The notes: generated by a model not told the origin, from the sequence alone. A DNA stretch of 64,000 nt from Frateuria_A yonginensis (GCF_037137055.1 NZ_JBBBNY010000008.1:62001-126000); one strand, 5' to 3'; numbered from the stretch's first letter, positions 25,032 to 43,770 are shown. Made by a program: numbers and translations.

Positions 25032-25498
25032 CAGCGCGCCGTCATCCCGCCGCGAGGACTAAGGACGCCCCGCGCCGCATGGAGCCTTCTCCACGGTTGA
25101 CGACCGCCTCCGCGGCGGCGAGAGCGGCCTGTTCGCGATCGGCTTGCTCGTCTGGCTGATGCTGGCGCTGGCGCCCGTCGGCGCATGGCCGTCGGCTCCT
25201 CGCCGCAGCAGATCGCCGCCTCCCACGCATCGCACGGCAAGGCGTACGGTCGCGACGAGGACTGCTGCCTCGGGCACGCTCACCCGAACGGCGCACCCGC
25301 TGCGCACGCCTGCGCCCGGGCCCTGTCGGGCGCGGGCATGCTGTCGTCCGCGGCCGGCGTTGGGTGGCGGGCGTGCGACTGCGGTTGGCGGTGGCGCGTA
25401 CCGATGGGTCCGTTAAGCGGCGGGCAGGGTTGTCTTCGCGCCCTCTAGACAGCGCGAAAAAGATACTGGCATCCAATTGTTTAGACGTGTGTCTTGTC
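25032..25498. other. 467-bp gap, no confident gene
   Basis: One plus-strand frame carries a hydrophobic signal-like stretch (GLLVWLMLALAPVGAW around 25130-25185), and another frame just after it carries a His/Cys-containing stretch (HASHGKAYGRDEDCCLGHAH). Joined by a frameshift they could be a decayed small secreted metal-binding protein, but neither frame has a ribosome site. I make no gene call. Confidence 0.3.
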
Positions 25499-25783
25499 AT
25501 GAACCTGCGCAGCCCGTCCATCATCCGCCGCCATCCCGGCTTCGTCATCCGCGACCACGACTGGACCATCAACGGGCCCATGATCGGTCCGGAGCAGCGT
25601 CCGCACGACCCGTGGCCGGGCGAGCAGCGCACGCCCACCGATCACCGGCGCGAGCGCCACGACGAATGGCCGCCGGAGGATCGCCGCACGCCGCGCGTCC
25701 CCGACGACGACATGGACGACCTGCCGATGCCCGGCATCCCGCACATCGTGCCCTCGCAGCCGACGACCTGCTGGCTGATCTGA
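25499..25783 (+). CDS. small Pro/Asp/Arg-rich hypothetical protein
   Basis: A 94-residue protein starting MNLRSPSIIRRHPGF. It is rich in Pro, Asp, Glu and Arg (for example RTPTDHRRERHDEWPPEDR), very hydrophilic and without membrane or export signals; it ends PSQPTTCWLI. The stretch before it is unusually AT-rich for the window (around 25450-25500), consistent with a promoter, and a good intrinsic terminator follows 26 nt after the stop, which supports a real transcript. I do not recognise the family; an intrinsically disordered protein is likely. Confidence 0.5.
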   Translation: MNLRSPSIIRRHPGFVIRDHDWTINGPMIGPEQRPHDPWPGEQRTPTDHRRERHDEWPPEDRRTPRVPDDDMDDLPMPGIPHIVPSQPTTCWLI

Positions 25784-25808
25784 GCCGGCCCGGTCCGCCA
25801 TCCGAACA

Positions 25809-25840
25809 GGGGCGTGGTCGCCGACCGCGCCCCTTTTTTC
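25809..25840 (+). terminator. Rho-independent terminator
   Basis: GGGGCGTGGT (25809-25818) pairs with ACCGCGCCCC (25824-25833), one mismatch, followed by six Ts. It ends the small gene at 25499 and faces the end of treY. Confidence 0.85.
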
Positions 25841-25863
25841 TTGCAGATCCGGGGCACTGCCGC

Positions 25864-28542
<2,679 letters not shown>

Positions 28543-28544
28543 GC

Positions 28545-30635
28545 TCAGGCCTCCCGCACGGCGGCGACTACGCCGCAACAGGCCTGCGCCACCGGGCCGT
28601 CCAGCAGCGTGGCCGAGCTTTCGGGCAACCGCCGCCGCCAGTTGGGATGCACCGCGTCGGTCGGGCCGGGAAGATTGGGCTGGTCGGTGAGCGCGAGCAG
28701 GTCCTCGGCCGGGATCAGCACCAGCGGCGCCGGCGTGCGCGCCACCTGGCTTGCCGCGGCGACCGCCACCGGCACGGTGTCGTCGGTGGCCGGCGGCCGG
28801 TTCTCGTCCGGCGTCCCGCCCGCGTCCTGCGCTGCCCCGGAGGCGCACAGCGCGCGCCAGAGGCGGTCGCGATCGACGGCACGCTCGGCGGCCTCGTCCA
28901 CGCCGGGCTCGGCCAGGCCCGCGCGCGACCGCCATTGCAGGTCGTGCCCGCACCACCAGCCGGCGACCGTGGGCACGTCGTGGGTGCTGGTGGTGGCGAC
29001 CGCATCGGCCGACCAGTGCTGCGGCGCGATGAAGCCGCGGTCCGCGGCGCGTTCGAACCACAGCACGCGGATGCCGAGCACGCCGGCCTGCGCGATGCGC
29101 TGGCGGAAGTCGGCCGGCACCGTGCCGAGGTCTTCGCCGATCACGATGGCGCGGCTGCGCTGCGACTCCAGCGCTAGCAGGCGCAGCAGGTCGTCGAACG
29201 GGTAGCGCACGTAGGCGCCGCCGGTGGCGCCGGCGCCGTGCGGCACCAGCCACAATCGCTTGAGCCCGAGCACGTGGTCGATGCGCACGCCGCCCGCATG
29301 CGCCAACGCGGTGCGCAGCATCGCCAGGTAGCCGGCATAGCCGCTGCGTCGCAATCCCAGCGGAGAGAAGGTGGTCAGCCCCCAGTCCTGCCCGTTGCGG
29401 TTGAGCAGGTCCGGCGGCGCGCCCACCGACAGTCCGTGCAGCAGCTCGCCCTGGTGGCTCCAGGCCTGGCTGCCGCCCGGATCGGTGCCGACCGCCAGAT
29501 CGGTGATCAGGCCGATGCCCATGCCAGCCCGCCGCGCGGTGTGCTGCGCATCCTCCAGGCCACGCGCGGCGAGCCATTGCAGGAAGGCATGGAAGGCGAC
29601 GTCGCGGCTGTGCTCGCGGGCGAATTCGATCACCGCGTGGCCGGTCGGGTCGTGGTACTCGGCCGGCCACGCCTGCCAGCCGCCGGGCGTGCCGTGCGCG
29701 CGGAAGTGCAACTGCAGCGCTTCGAAGCGGGCGTGCCGTTCCAGCGGCTCGCCCTGTGCGCAGCGGAAGGCGGACAGTTGGCGGGTCAGTTCGGAATCGG
29801 CGGACGACCAGTCGAACAGCGCGCGCAGCAGCGTCATGCGCGCGCGTGCCGCGCGTGGCCAGTCGATCAGCTCCAGCCACTCCAGTTCGGCCAGCTCCTG
29901 GCGCAGGTTGTGCGCGTCGGCCACCGTGCGCAGCGCATTCGCACCGCCGACCCGCGCCGGGTCGACGTACAGCGGGTTGAGGAACAGGCGGCTGGAAGGC
30001 GCGTACGGGCTGTAGCGCTCCGGCTCGGCGGCGAACAGTGCGTGCACCGGGCTGATCGCCAGCGCGTCGGCGCCGCGGGCGGCCGCCGCGCGCGCGCACT
30101 GCTCCAGCGCGGTGAAGTCGCCGACGCCGCCGTCGCCCGGACGGCGCAGGCTGGCCAGTTGCACCGCAATGCCCCAGGGACGGTGCACGCCACCCACGTC
30201 GCCCACGCCGAACGCACGTGCGGGGGCGGCCGCCAGCAAGCAGGCATCCTCGTCGAGCAGCAGCCGGTAATAGCCGGCGCCGTCGGGGGCGCGCAGGGTG
30301 CGCTCGCCCGCCGGCAGGCTGCCCTCGCCCACCGGTGCGCCCTGCTCGTCCTCGAACCGGTAGCGCCGCGCGGCCGCGGCGGGCGGCACTTCGAACGTCG
30401 CGCCGGCGTCAGCCACGAGCAAACGCGGCAGCGCGGCGTCCTCGCGCTCGCGGCGCAGGCGTTCGAAGCTGAGGTCGAGGTCGCCGTCGCTGGCGCACGG
30501 CAGGTCCAGCGCCTCGAGCACGGCACGCAGGGTGGGCATGGCCACTTCCTGCGGCCGGTCGTTGGCATCGCGCCAGTGCACGTCGATACCGGCCTGCCCG
30601 GCGAGTTCGACCAGGCGCGCGTCGAAATCGGTCAT
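28545..30635 (-). CDS. malQ: 4-alpha-glucanotransferase (amylomaltase)
   Basis: A 696-residue GH77 enzyme. It has a non-catalytic N-terminal part to about residue 140, then SPVHALFAAEPERYSPYAPSSR, the nucleophile GGVRIDHVLGLKRLW, acid VIGEDLGTVPADFR and STHDVPTVAGWW. It moves glucan segments between maltodextrins, so it would recycle the short chains left by GlgX and TreYZ. It is followed directly by treY and separated from treZ upstream by 123 bp, the largest gap in the operon; that gap holds no gene or clear promoter. Confidence 0.93.
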   Translation of the reverse strand: MTDFDARLVELAGQAGIDVHWRDANDRPQEVAMPTLRAVLEALDLPCASDGDLDLSFERLRREREDAALPRLLVADAGATFEVPPAAAARRYRFEDEQGAPVGEGSLPAGERTLRAPDGAGYYRLLLDEDACLLAAAPARAFGVGDVGGVHRPWGIAVQLASLRRPGDGGVGDFTALEQCARAAAARGADALAISPVHALFAAEPERYSPYAPSSRLFLNPLYVDPARVGGANALRTVADAHNLRQELAELEWLELIDWPRAARARMTLLRALFDWSSADSELTRQLSAFRCAQGEPLERHARFEALQLHFRAHGTPGGWQAWPAEYHDPTGHAVIEFAREHSRDVAFHAFLQWLAARGLEDAQHTARRAGMGIGLITDLAVGTDPGGSQAWSHQGELLHGLSVGAPPDLLNRNGQDWGLTTFSPLGLRRSGYAGYLAMLRTALAHAGGVRIDHVLGLKRLWLVPHGAGATGGAYVRYPFDDLLRLLALESQRSRAIVIGEDLGTVPADFRQRIAQAGVLGIRVLWFERAADRGFIAPQHWSADAVATTSTHDVPTVAGWWCGHDLQWRSRAGLAEPGVDEAAERAVDRDRLWRALCASGAAQDAGGTPDENRPPATDDTVPVAVAAASQVARTPAPLVLIPAEDLLALTDQPNLPGPTDAVHPNWRRRLPESSATLLDGPVAQACCGVVAAVREA

Positions 30636-30758
30636 GGCGCGTTCCGGCAGACCGGCGCGAGTGACGTCGCCCGTGCAAAGGCGACGGAGTGGGATGGCTC
30701 CTGCGCGCCCGGGACGCTCCCCTCCCCGTTCGCCGGCAGGCGCAAGGGGAAGGACGCG

Positions 30759-32539
30759 TCACGCTCGGGCAGACTCATGCAGGGGTTCCAGACAGACCAG
30801 GGTACAGGCTGGCGCGAGCCGACCCTCGGCCAGGTCGGCGAGCGCCGATGCCTCGCCGTGCAACCATCGCGCATCGGGCGTCGGCGCAGCGTCGATGGGC
30901 ACCGGCGCGTCGCCGAGGTTGCTGTAGACGCACAGGCAGGCCTCGCCGAGCCGCCAGCGGGCGCGCAGAGCACGCGGGCCGAGCGCCTGCGCGCCGAGCG
31001 GCCGCGCCTGTTCCAGCTGCGGCACCAGGTGACGCTGGCGATGCGCCAGCAGCAGCCGGATCAGGGTCAGCCGCGCCAGACCCCGCGGGCTGGCAGCCTC
31101 GTGCGGGTCCGGTCGCGAGCGCTCGAAGGTCGAGGCGGCGTTCGGGTCGGGCAGCGTGTCGGCGCAGCCGTAACTTTCGAACTCGGCGAACTCCTTGCGC
31201 CGTCCCTCGCGCACGGCCTCGCGCAGGGCCTCGGTCTGGTGGTCGGTGAAGAACAGGAACGGCGTGCGGCTGCCCCACTCCTCGCCCATGAACAGCATCG
31301 GCACCGACGGCGTGAGCAGCAGCAGCGCGTAGGCGGCCTCCAGGCGCCGGGCGTCCACCAGCGTCTCCAGCCGCTCGCCCAGCGCGCGGTTGCCGACCTG
31401 GTCGTGGTTCTGCAGGAAATCGACGAAGCACAGCGGACTCAGCGCCGCGCTCGGTTCGCCGCGGCTGCGCCCGCGCATCGTCTCGCCCTGCCAGGCAAAA
31501 CCCTCCGCGAGGCAGCGCACCAGGTGCCGCAGCGGGTCGTCCGCGTAGGCGCCGTAGTAGCCGCCCGTCTCGCCGGTGAGCAGGACGTGCAGCGCGTTGT
31601 GGAAGTCGTCGTTCCACTGCGCGTCGAAGCCGGGGCCGCCGAGCAGGTGCGCCTGGTTGGCCTCGTTCTCCAGGATCAGGTGCACCTGCCGCCGGCCCAT
31701 TGCCGCGCGCACGCGTGCGGCCAGCGAGGCCAGCCAGCCGGGATTGCCGATCGCGTGCACGGCATCCAGGCGCAGGCCATCGAAACGGTACTCCTCCAGC
31801 CAGTACAGCGCGTTGTGCACGAAGAAGTCGCCCACCTGCGGCAGGGCCACGTCGATCGCGGCGCCCCAGGGGGTTTCCGGTCCGCCGCGGCGGAAGAACG
31901 GCGAGGCGTACTCGCCCAGGTAATTGCCGTCCGGGCCGAAGTGGTTGTAGACCACGTCCAGGATCACCATCAGCCCCAGCCCGTGCGCGGCATCGACCAG
32001 CGCCTTGAGCTCCTCGGGGGTGCCATAGGCGGCCGCGGGCGCGAACGGCAGCACGCCGTCGTAGCCCCAGTTGCGCACGCCGGGGAACTGCGCCAGCGGC
32101 ATCAGCTCGATCGCGGTGACGCCCAGCGCGTGCAGCCGCGGCAGATCCTCGCGCACCCCGCGGAAGCCACCGCAGACGCCCACGTGCAGCTCGTAGACCA
32201 CCGCCTCGCGCCAGGGCCGCCCCGTCCAGTCCGGGTGCTGCCAGGCGTAGCCGTGCGGATCGACGACGATGCTCGCGCCGTGCACGTCGCCGCCCTGCTG
32301 CAGGCGCGAGGCCGGATCGGGGACGCGCAGGTCCTCGCGCACCGCGAAGCGGTAGCGCGTGCCGGGCGGCGCAGGCCGGGTGCATTCGTGCCAGCCGTCG
32401 TCCAGCGCCTGCATCGGGTGCAGGCGGCCGTCCAGTTCCAGCTGCACGTGCTCGGTGTCCGGTGCCCACAAGCGGAATCGGGTGACGCCGTCGTCGCGCA
32501 GCTCGGCGCCGTAGGGCATGGCATGGCGGAACCGTGCGC

Positions 32540-32543
<4 letters not shown>
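30759..32543 (-). CDS. treZ: maltooligosyltrehalose trehalohydrolase
   Basis: A 594-residue GH13 enzyme with an N-terminal carbohydrate-binding fold (AELRDDGVTRFRLWAP) and catalytic motifs DVVYNHFGPDGNY, the nucleophile FDGLRLDAVHAI, acid LILENEAN and FLQNHDQVGNR. It releases free trehalose from maltooligosyltrehalose made by TreY. Its ATG overlaps the glgX TGA in an ATGA junction, which fixes the start. The length matches the family. Confidence 0.93.
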
Positions 32544-34651
<2,108 letters not shown>

Positions 34652-34668
34652 GGGCGTCTCGATGCGTC

Positions 34669-36860
34669 TCAGTCGGCCAGGTAGATCACGGTGGCCAGCG
34701 GCGGCAGCGCGAGCGCCAGCGAATGCGGCTGGCCGTGCACCGGCACGGGTTCGGCCCAGGCCTCGGCCTGGCCGGCGCCGGACCCTCCGTACGCGGTCGC
34801 GTCGGTGTCGATCGCCGCGTGCCAGCGCCCTTCCCGCGGGACGCCGATGCGGTAGTCGCGCAAGGGCCTGGGCGTGAGGTTGCTCACCACCAGCGCGGGC
34901 CGCGCGTGCTCGGCGAAACGCAACCAGGCGAACACGCTGTTGTCCGCGTCGTCGCCGATCGCCCAGCGGAAACCGCGCGGCTCGCCGTCCCAGGCATGCA
35001 GCGCCGGCTCCCGCGCGAGCAGGCGGTTGAGGTCGCGCAGCAGCCGCTGCACGCCGCGGTGGCGCGGGTCGTCCAGCAGCTCCCACGGCAGTTGCGCGTC
35101 ATGGTTCCATTCGGTGGGCTGGGCCAGTTCGCCGCCGGCGAAGAGCAGCTTCTTGCCGGGGTGCCCCCACATGAAGCCGTAGTAGGCGCGCAGGTTGGCG
35201 AAGCGCTGCCAGTCGTCGCCGGGCATGCGGCCGAGCAGCGAGCGCTTGCCGTGCACTACCTCGTCGTGCGAGAGCGGCAGCACGTAATGTTCCGAGTACG
35301 CGTACACCATCGAGAAGGTCATCTCGTGGTGGTGCCAGCGCCGGTGGATCGGATCGCGCGACAGGTACTGCAGCGTGTCGTGCATCCAGCCCATGTTCCA
35401 CTTGTAGTCGAAACCCAGGCCGCCCTCGGTCGGCGATCGCGTGACGCCCGGCCAGGCGGTCGACTCCTCGGCGATGGTGAGTACGCCCGGGTGGCGCTGG
35501 TGCACCACGGTGTTGAAGCGCTTGAGGAAAGCGATCGACTCGAGGTTCTCGCGTCCGCCGTGGATGTTCGGCACCCACTCGCCGTGCTTGCGGCTGTAGT
35601 CGCGGTAGAGCATGGAGGCGACCGCGTCCACGCGCAGGCCGTCGACATGGAAGCGCTCCAGCCAGGCCAGCGCGCTGCCAATCAGGAAGCCGGACACCTC
35701 GTTGCGGCCCAGGTTGTAGATCAGCGTGTTCCAGTCCTGATGGAAGCCCTCGCGCGGGTCCGCGTGCTCGTACAGCGCGGTGCCGTCGAACTGCGCCAGG
35801 CCGTGCGCGTCGGTGGGAAAGTGCGCCGGCACCCAGTCGACGATCACGCCCAGGCCGGCTTCGTGGCAGCGGTCGACGAAGCGGGCGAACGCCTCGGGCG
35901 GGCCGAAGCGCGCGGTCGGTGCGTACTGGCCCAGCGGCTGGTAGCCCCAGGAGCCGCCGAACGGGTGCTCGGCGATCGGCAGCAGCTCGATGTGGGTGAA
36001 GCCCATGCCGCTCACGTAGGGAATCAGCCGCTCGGCCAGGCCGTCCCAACCGGGCGGCTCGCCCTGCGCGTCGCGCCACCAGGAGCCTGCGTGCAGTTCG
36101 TAGATCGACAGCGGCGCATCCAGGCGCTGGCGGACGGCGCGCTCGGCCATCCAGGCCTGGTCGGTCCAGCGGAACGGCGCGTCGTCGGCGACCACCGAGG
36201 CGGTGGCCGGGGGCGCCTCGGTGGCCCATGCCACCGGGTCGGCCTTCTGCCGCACGACATGGTCGGCACCCAGCACCTCGTACTTGTAGCGCGCGCCGGG
36301 CAGCAGGCCCGGCACGAACAGCTCCCATACGCCGTGCGGCAGGCGCAGGCGCATCGGGTGCCGGCGGCCGTCCCACTGGTTGAAATCGCCGATCACGCTG
36401 ACCCGGCGCGCGTTCGGCGCCCACACCGCGAAACGCACGCCCGGCACGCCGTCGCGGGTCGCCGGGTGCGCGCCGAGCAGGTGATGCGGCTGCGGGTGCT
36501 CGCCGCGCGACAGCGCATCGAGTCCGCCTTCGTCGAGCAGCAGGCCGAAGCGGTAGGGATCCTCCAGCTCCTGCACGGCGCCGGGCCAGTGCACGCGCAG
36601 GCGGTAACGTCCTTCGCCGGGCACGATGCCGGCGAACAGGCCGGGCGCCTGCTCGTACAGCGGCGCCAGCATCTCCCCTTGCGGGCCGATCGCCTCCACC
36701 GCGTGCGCTCCCGGCTGCAGCGTGCGCACGATGCGTGCGCCGTCCAGCGGATGCGGGCCGAGCACGGCGAACGGGTCCCCGTGCCGCGCGTGCAACAGCG
36801 CGTCGACGGTGCCCGGGTCGAGTGCGCCCGGTCCCGCGCCACCCTGGAGTTCCCACCCGC

Positions 36861-36864
<4 letters not shown>
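34669..36864 (-). CDS. glgB: 1,4-alpha-glucan branching enzyme
   Basis: A 731-residue GH13 enzyme with a doubled N-terminal region (DPFAVLGPHPLDG, then HHLLGAHP and FAVWAPNARRVSVIGDFNQWDG). The catalytic set is DWVPAHFPTDAHGL, the nucleophile VDGLRVDAVASMLYRDY, acid IAEESTAWPGVT and LSHDEVVHGKRSLLGRMPGD. It introduces alpha-1,6 branches into chains made by GlgE. Start is GTG, overlapping the treS stop as GTGA. No glgC or glgA lies in the operon, so the glucan here seems to be built by GlgE. Confidence 0.95.
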
Positions 36865-40169
<3,305 letters not shown>

Positions 40170-40172
40170 CGC

Positions 40173-43100
40173 TCAGGCCTCCACCCGCCAGATCGCGTAC
40201 GGCATGCCCTGTCCCAGCCACACGTGCTGGCGGCCGCCGCGCCAGGTCAGGGTGGCGTCGCGCAGCAGGTCCTCGACGGTGAGCGGCGCGTCCTCGGCCA
40301 CGCCCCAGTCGGCCAGCGGCAGGTGCAGGTCGGCCGCGTGCGCGTGGTGCGGGTCGAGATTGATCGCCACCAGCACGCGGTCGCGCCCGCCCGGGGCGGT
40401 CTTTTCGAAGAACAGCACCTGGTCGTTGTCGGCGCGCAGGAAGCGCACGTGGAGGTGGCTCTGCAGCGCCGGCTGCTCGCGTCGGATCGCGTTGAGCTGG
40501 CTGATCTCGGCGATGATGTTGCCGGGCGCCTCCCAGTCGCGCGGCTTGATCTCGTACTTCTCCGAATCGAGGTACTCCTCCTTGCCCGGGATCGGCACCG
40601 ACTCGCACAGCTCGAAGCCCGAATACATGCCCCACAGCCCCGACAGCGTGGTCGCCAGCGCTGCGCGGATCAGGAAGCCCGTGCGGCCGGAACGCTGCAG
40701 GAAATACGGATTGATGTCCGGCGTGTTGACGAAGAAGTTCGGGCGGAAGAAATCCCTGGGCGGCCCCTGCGTGAGTTCGGTCAGGTAGTCGATGAACTCC
40801 TGCTTGGTATGGCGCCAGGTGAAGTAGGTGTAGGACTGGCTGAAGCCGAGCTTGGCCAAGCGGTACATCGGCCTGGGCCGCGTGAACGCCTCGGACAGGA
40901 ACAGCGCGTCCGGGTACTGGCTGCGCACGCGCGCGATCATCCACTCCCAGAACGGGAAAGGCTTGGTGTGCGGGTTGTCCACGCGGAAGATGCGCACCCC
41001 TTCGCCGGCCCAGTACAGCACCACGTCGCACAGCGCCTGCCACAGCGAAGGCATCGCACCCTCGCCGTAGAAATCGACGTTGACGATGTCCTGGTATTTC
41101 TTCGGCGGGTTCTCGGCGTAGCGCAAGCTGCCGTCCGGGCGCCAGTCGAACCACTCGGGGTGCTCGGTCAGCCAGGGGTGGTCGGGGGAACACTGGATGG
41201 CGAAATCCAGCGCCAGCTCCAGGCCGTGCTCCTGCGCGGCGTCGCGCAGCGCGCGGAAGTCCTCGAGGGTGCCCAGTTCGGGATGGATGGCGGTGTGGCC
41301 ACCCTCGGCCGAGCCGATCGCGTAGGGGCTGCCCGGGTCGTGCTCGCCCGGCGTCAGCGTGTTGTTGCGCCCCTTGCGGAAGGCGCGGCCGATCGGGTGG
41401 ATCGGCGGGAAGTACAGCACGTCGAAGCCCATGGCGCGGATCGCCGGCAAGCGGCCGATCACGTCGCGGAAGGTTCCGTGGCGCTCGGGGCTGTCGGTGA
41501 CCGAGCGCGGGAACAGCTCGTACCAGCTGGCGAACTGGGCGGCGCGGCGGTCGACCTCCAGCGGCAGCGGCGGATGCTCCACGGCGAACGCACGCAGGTC
41601 GCCCTCGGCCATCGCGCGGGCGGTATCCTCGGCGATCAGCAGGCGGTAGCGGGCTTCCTCGTCCTCGGTCTTGGCCAGGGTGGCGGCCAGGGCGCGCAAC
41701 GGCTTGCGCCGGGCCGGCGGCGCGCCGGCGGCGGTCCGTTCGACCAGGTGCTGGCCCTCGCGCAGCTCCAGCGCGATCGGCACGCCGGCATCGTGCTTGG
41801 CGACGATCTCGTGGCGGTAGCTCGCGTAGGCATCGCGCCAGGCCTGCACCGTGTACTCGTGGCGGCCCATGCGGGTGGGCGTGAAACGGCCGCGGTAGCG
41901 GTCGTTGCCCAGCGCTTCCATGTGCTGCTCGTGCCACTGCTTCTCGTCCAGCGCGCGCCAGCGCAGCGCCACGGCGAGCTTGTCGTGACCGTCCATGAAC
42001 ACGTCGGCTTCCACGGTGACGGTATCGCCCACCACGCGCTTGACCGCGAAGCGGCCGCCGTCGACGCAGGGCGTGATGCCCTCGATGGCCAGGCGCGGCG
42101 CCTGCGTCGCCTCGGCCAGCGCCTGGCGCTGCGCGGTCGCGCTGGTGCGCGCAGCCACCGGGCGGGTGCGGCTGCCCTGCAGGAGGCGCACCTCGCCCGC
42201 CGCCAGGGTGAGCGGTGCGGCAGCGGGCGCGCCGTCCGGCGCGGTCCAGTCGTCGTAGGCGCAGGCGGCGCCGCCGGCGATGGCGCCGATCTCGACCTCG
42301 GCCGCCTGGTCGAGCCGGGCGTTGAACAGGGCCAGCCAGGCGCGCTCGCCCTGGCGGCGCAGGATGCCGACCCAGTCATCGTCGATGTGCAGCGAAGGCG
42401 GCTCGCGGGCCGGCGCCTCGAATCCGGCCAGCCAGGCGTTGATCTCGCGGATCTGGCCGGCGAGATCCAGGCCCCGCGCCTCGTCGCGGGCGAACCCGGC
42501 CGGCATCAGCCAGCCACCGGCGCAGGCGGCGGCGAACCAGGCCGCGCGGCGGCGGTGCCGCTCGGCCAGCCTGCGCTCGCCGAACACCTGATCGGCGGCA
42601 GGATCGCCGAAAGGCGCGGCGGCGCAGGCCAGCGGCGGCGCCACCTCGGCCACGCGGCGCAGTTCGCGCGCCAGCCAGCCGGCGCGGAAATCCCACCATT
42701 CGGCCGAACAGAACGCGTAGTCGAAGCCCACCTGGCGCAACCGCGACAGTTCGTCCGCCGCCAGCCCCTGCGTCCAGCCCAGGAACAGCGCCTGCGGCGC
42801 CTTGGCGCGCAGGCCGTCGACCAGATGTTCCCACCAGGCCGCGGGCGCCGCCTCCAGGGAGAGCAGCCGCAAGCCGCCCAGACCGGCCTGCAGCGCGTCA
42901 CGCAGCCGCTCGCACCACCAGGCCAGCGCCTCCGGAGCCACCGCCTCGTCGTGGTAGCGCCAGCGCACGCCGACCTCGCGGGCCGGATTGCGCGGGTCCG
43001 GCAGCACCTGTGGATCGGGCAGCGCGTGGAACCAGTCCGGATGGTCGGCGCGCACGGCGGCATCCGCCGGCAACGGGCGCCCCACGTCCACGTCGAGCAG

Positions 43101-43412
43101 CAGGCCGACGCCGTGTCGGCGGCACAACCCGACCATGGTGGATACGGCATCCAGGCCGTCCTCGAGCAGGCTGGACGGCGCCAGGACATGACTGAAGCCC
43201 AGCTCCGCCGCATGGTCCAGCCAGGGGGTGCGCGCACCGCTGTCGGGGGCCAGCCCGGCCGGCAGGGCGAGGATGCGGGGAACAGCGGTCGTGGGCGTGC
43301 CGCCTTGCGCGGACGGCGCGCGGACCGGAGCCGTGTCGACGGGAGCCTTCTTGCGTGTGCGGCCGGTGCCGGTCGATGCGGGCACGTCCGCTGTCCCCTT
43401 GGCCCGGGCCAT
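40173..43412 (-). CDS. glgE: alpha-1,4-glucan:maltose-1-P maltosyltransferase, long form
   Basis: A 1079-residue protein. The last ~645 residues are GlgE: RLAIEGITPCVDGGRFAVKR, YFPPIHPIGRAFRKGRNN, the nucleophile VRIFRVDNPHTKPFPFWEW, acid LFLSEAFTRPRPMYRLAKLG (parts) and FFVNTPDINP. It transfers maltose from maltose 1-phosphate to growing alpha-glucan. The first ~435 residues form an extra domain with alpha-amylase-like barrel traces (LLLDVDVGRPLP, YAFCSAEWWDFRAGW) but no obvious catalytic set. I chose ATG 43412, which overlaps the stop of the DUF3606 gene by one base; the longer frame upstream is antisense-like and basic. Confidence 0.92.
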   Translation of the reverse strand: MARAKGTADVPASTGTGRTRKKAPVDTAPVRAPSAQGGTPTTAVPRILALPAGLAPDSGARTPWLDHAAELGFSHVLAPSSLLEDGLDAVSTMVGLCRRHGVGLLLDVDVGRPLPADAAVRADHPDWFHALPDPQVLPDPRNPAREVGVRWRYHDEAVAPEALAWWCERLRDALQAGLGGLRLLSLEAAPAAWWEHLVDGLRAKAPQALFLGWTQGLAADELSRLRQVGFDYAFCSAEWWDFRAGWLARELRRVAEVAPPLACAAAPFGDPAADQVFGERRLAERHRRRAAWFAAACAGGWLMPAGFARDEARGLDLAGQIREINAWLAGFEAPAREPPSLHIDDDWVGILRRQGERAWLALFNARLDQAAEVEIGAIAGGAACAYDDWTAPDGAPAAAPLTLAAGEVRLLQGSRTRPVAARTSATAQRQALAEATQAPRLAIEGITPCVDGGRFAVKRVVGDTVTVEADVFMDGHDKLAVALRWRALDEKQWHEQHMEALGNDRYRGRFTPTRMGRHEYTVQAWRDAYASYRHEIVAKHDAGVPIALELREGQHLVERTAAGAPPARRKPLRALAATLAKTEDEEARYRLLIAEDTARAMAEGDLRAFAVEHPPLPLEVDRRAAQFASWYELFPRSVTDSPERHGTFRDVIGRLPAIRAMGFDVLYFPPIHPIGRAFRKGRNNTLTPGEHDPGSPYAIGSAEGGHTAIHPELGTLEDFRALRDAAQEHGLELALDFAIQCSPDHPWLTEHPEWFDWRPDGSLRYAENPPKKYQDIVNVDFYGEGAMPSLWQALCDVVLYWAGEGVRIFRVDNPHTKPFPFWEWMIARVRSQYPDALFLSEAFTRPRPMYRLAKLGFSQSYTYFTWRHTKQEFIDYLTELTQGPPRDFFRPNFFVNTPDINPYFLQRSGRTGFLIRAALATTLSGLWGMYSGFELCESVPIPGKEEYLDSEKYEIKPRDWEAPGNIIAEISQLNAIRREQPALQSHLHVRFLRADNDQVLFFEKTAPGGRDRVLVAINLDPHHAHAADLHLPLADWGVAEDAPLTVEDLLRDATLTWRGGRQHVWLGQGMPYAIWRVEA

Positions 43413-43627
43413 CAGCCGCGATGGCGGCGGCTGGCGCCGCGGGGCTTGTCTGCGTGGCTGGGTTGCGGCCGCCCGGTGTACTGGCGCACCGCCTGCGTGC
43501 TCGTGCCGACCGCCGCGATGGCCTCGCGCAGGTCGCGCTCGGAGATACGCAGTTGCTTGGACCAATAGCGCATCGCGAACGGATCTCTGTCGTTGATCGT
43601 GCTCAGGGTCCGGTCGGACTGGCTCAT
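43412..43627 (-). CDS. DUF3606 small protein
   Basis: A 71-residue protein: MSQSDRTLSTINDRDPFAMRY, then WSKQLRISERDLREAIAAVGTSTQAVRQYTG, which is the DUF3606 signature (a helical unit reading like an HTH), and a basic tail PRGASRRHRG. It is the first gene of the glucan operon and its TGA overlaps the glgE ATG. The function of DUF3606 is unknown; small size, HTH-like helices and a basic tail would fit nucleic-acid binding, but this is inference. An upstream in-frame ATG (43699) seems too early. Confidence 0.75.
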   Translation of the reverse strand: MSQSDRTLSTINDRDPFAMRYWSKQLRISERDLREAIAAVGTSTQAVRQYTGRPQPSHADKPRGASRRHRG

Positions 43628-43770
43628 GGCATCACCCGTGGCCGCGCGGGGTGCGGCGACAAAGGCATCTTGGTGCCCGATGACTGAAGGCCCCGTCACG
43701 GAAAGATGAGATGGCCGTAAACCGCGCCTCGCGCCATGGAATATGCGGCGGCCGGCGGCATACTTGTCCC

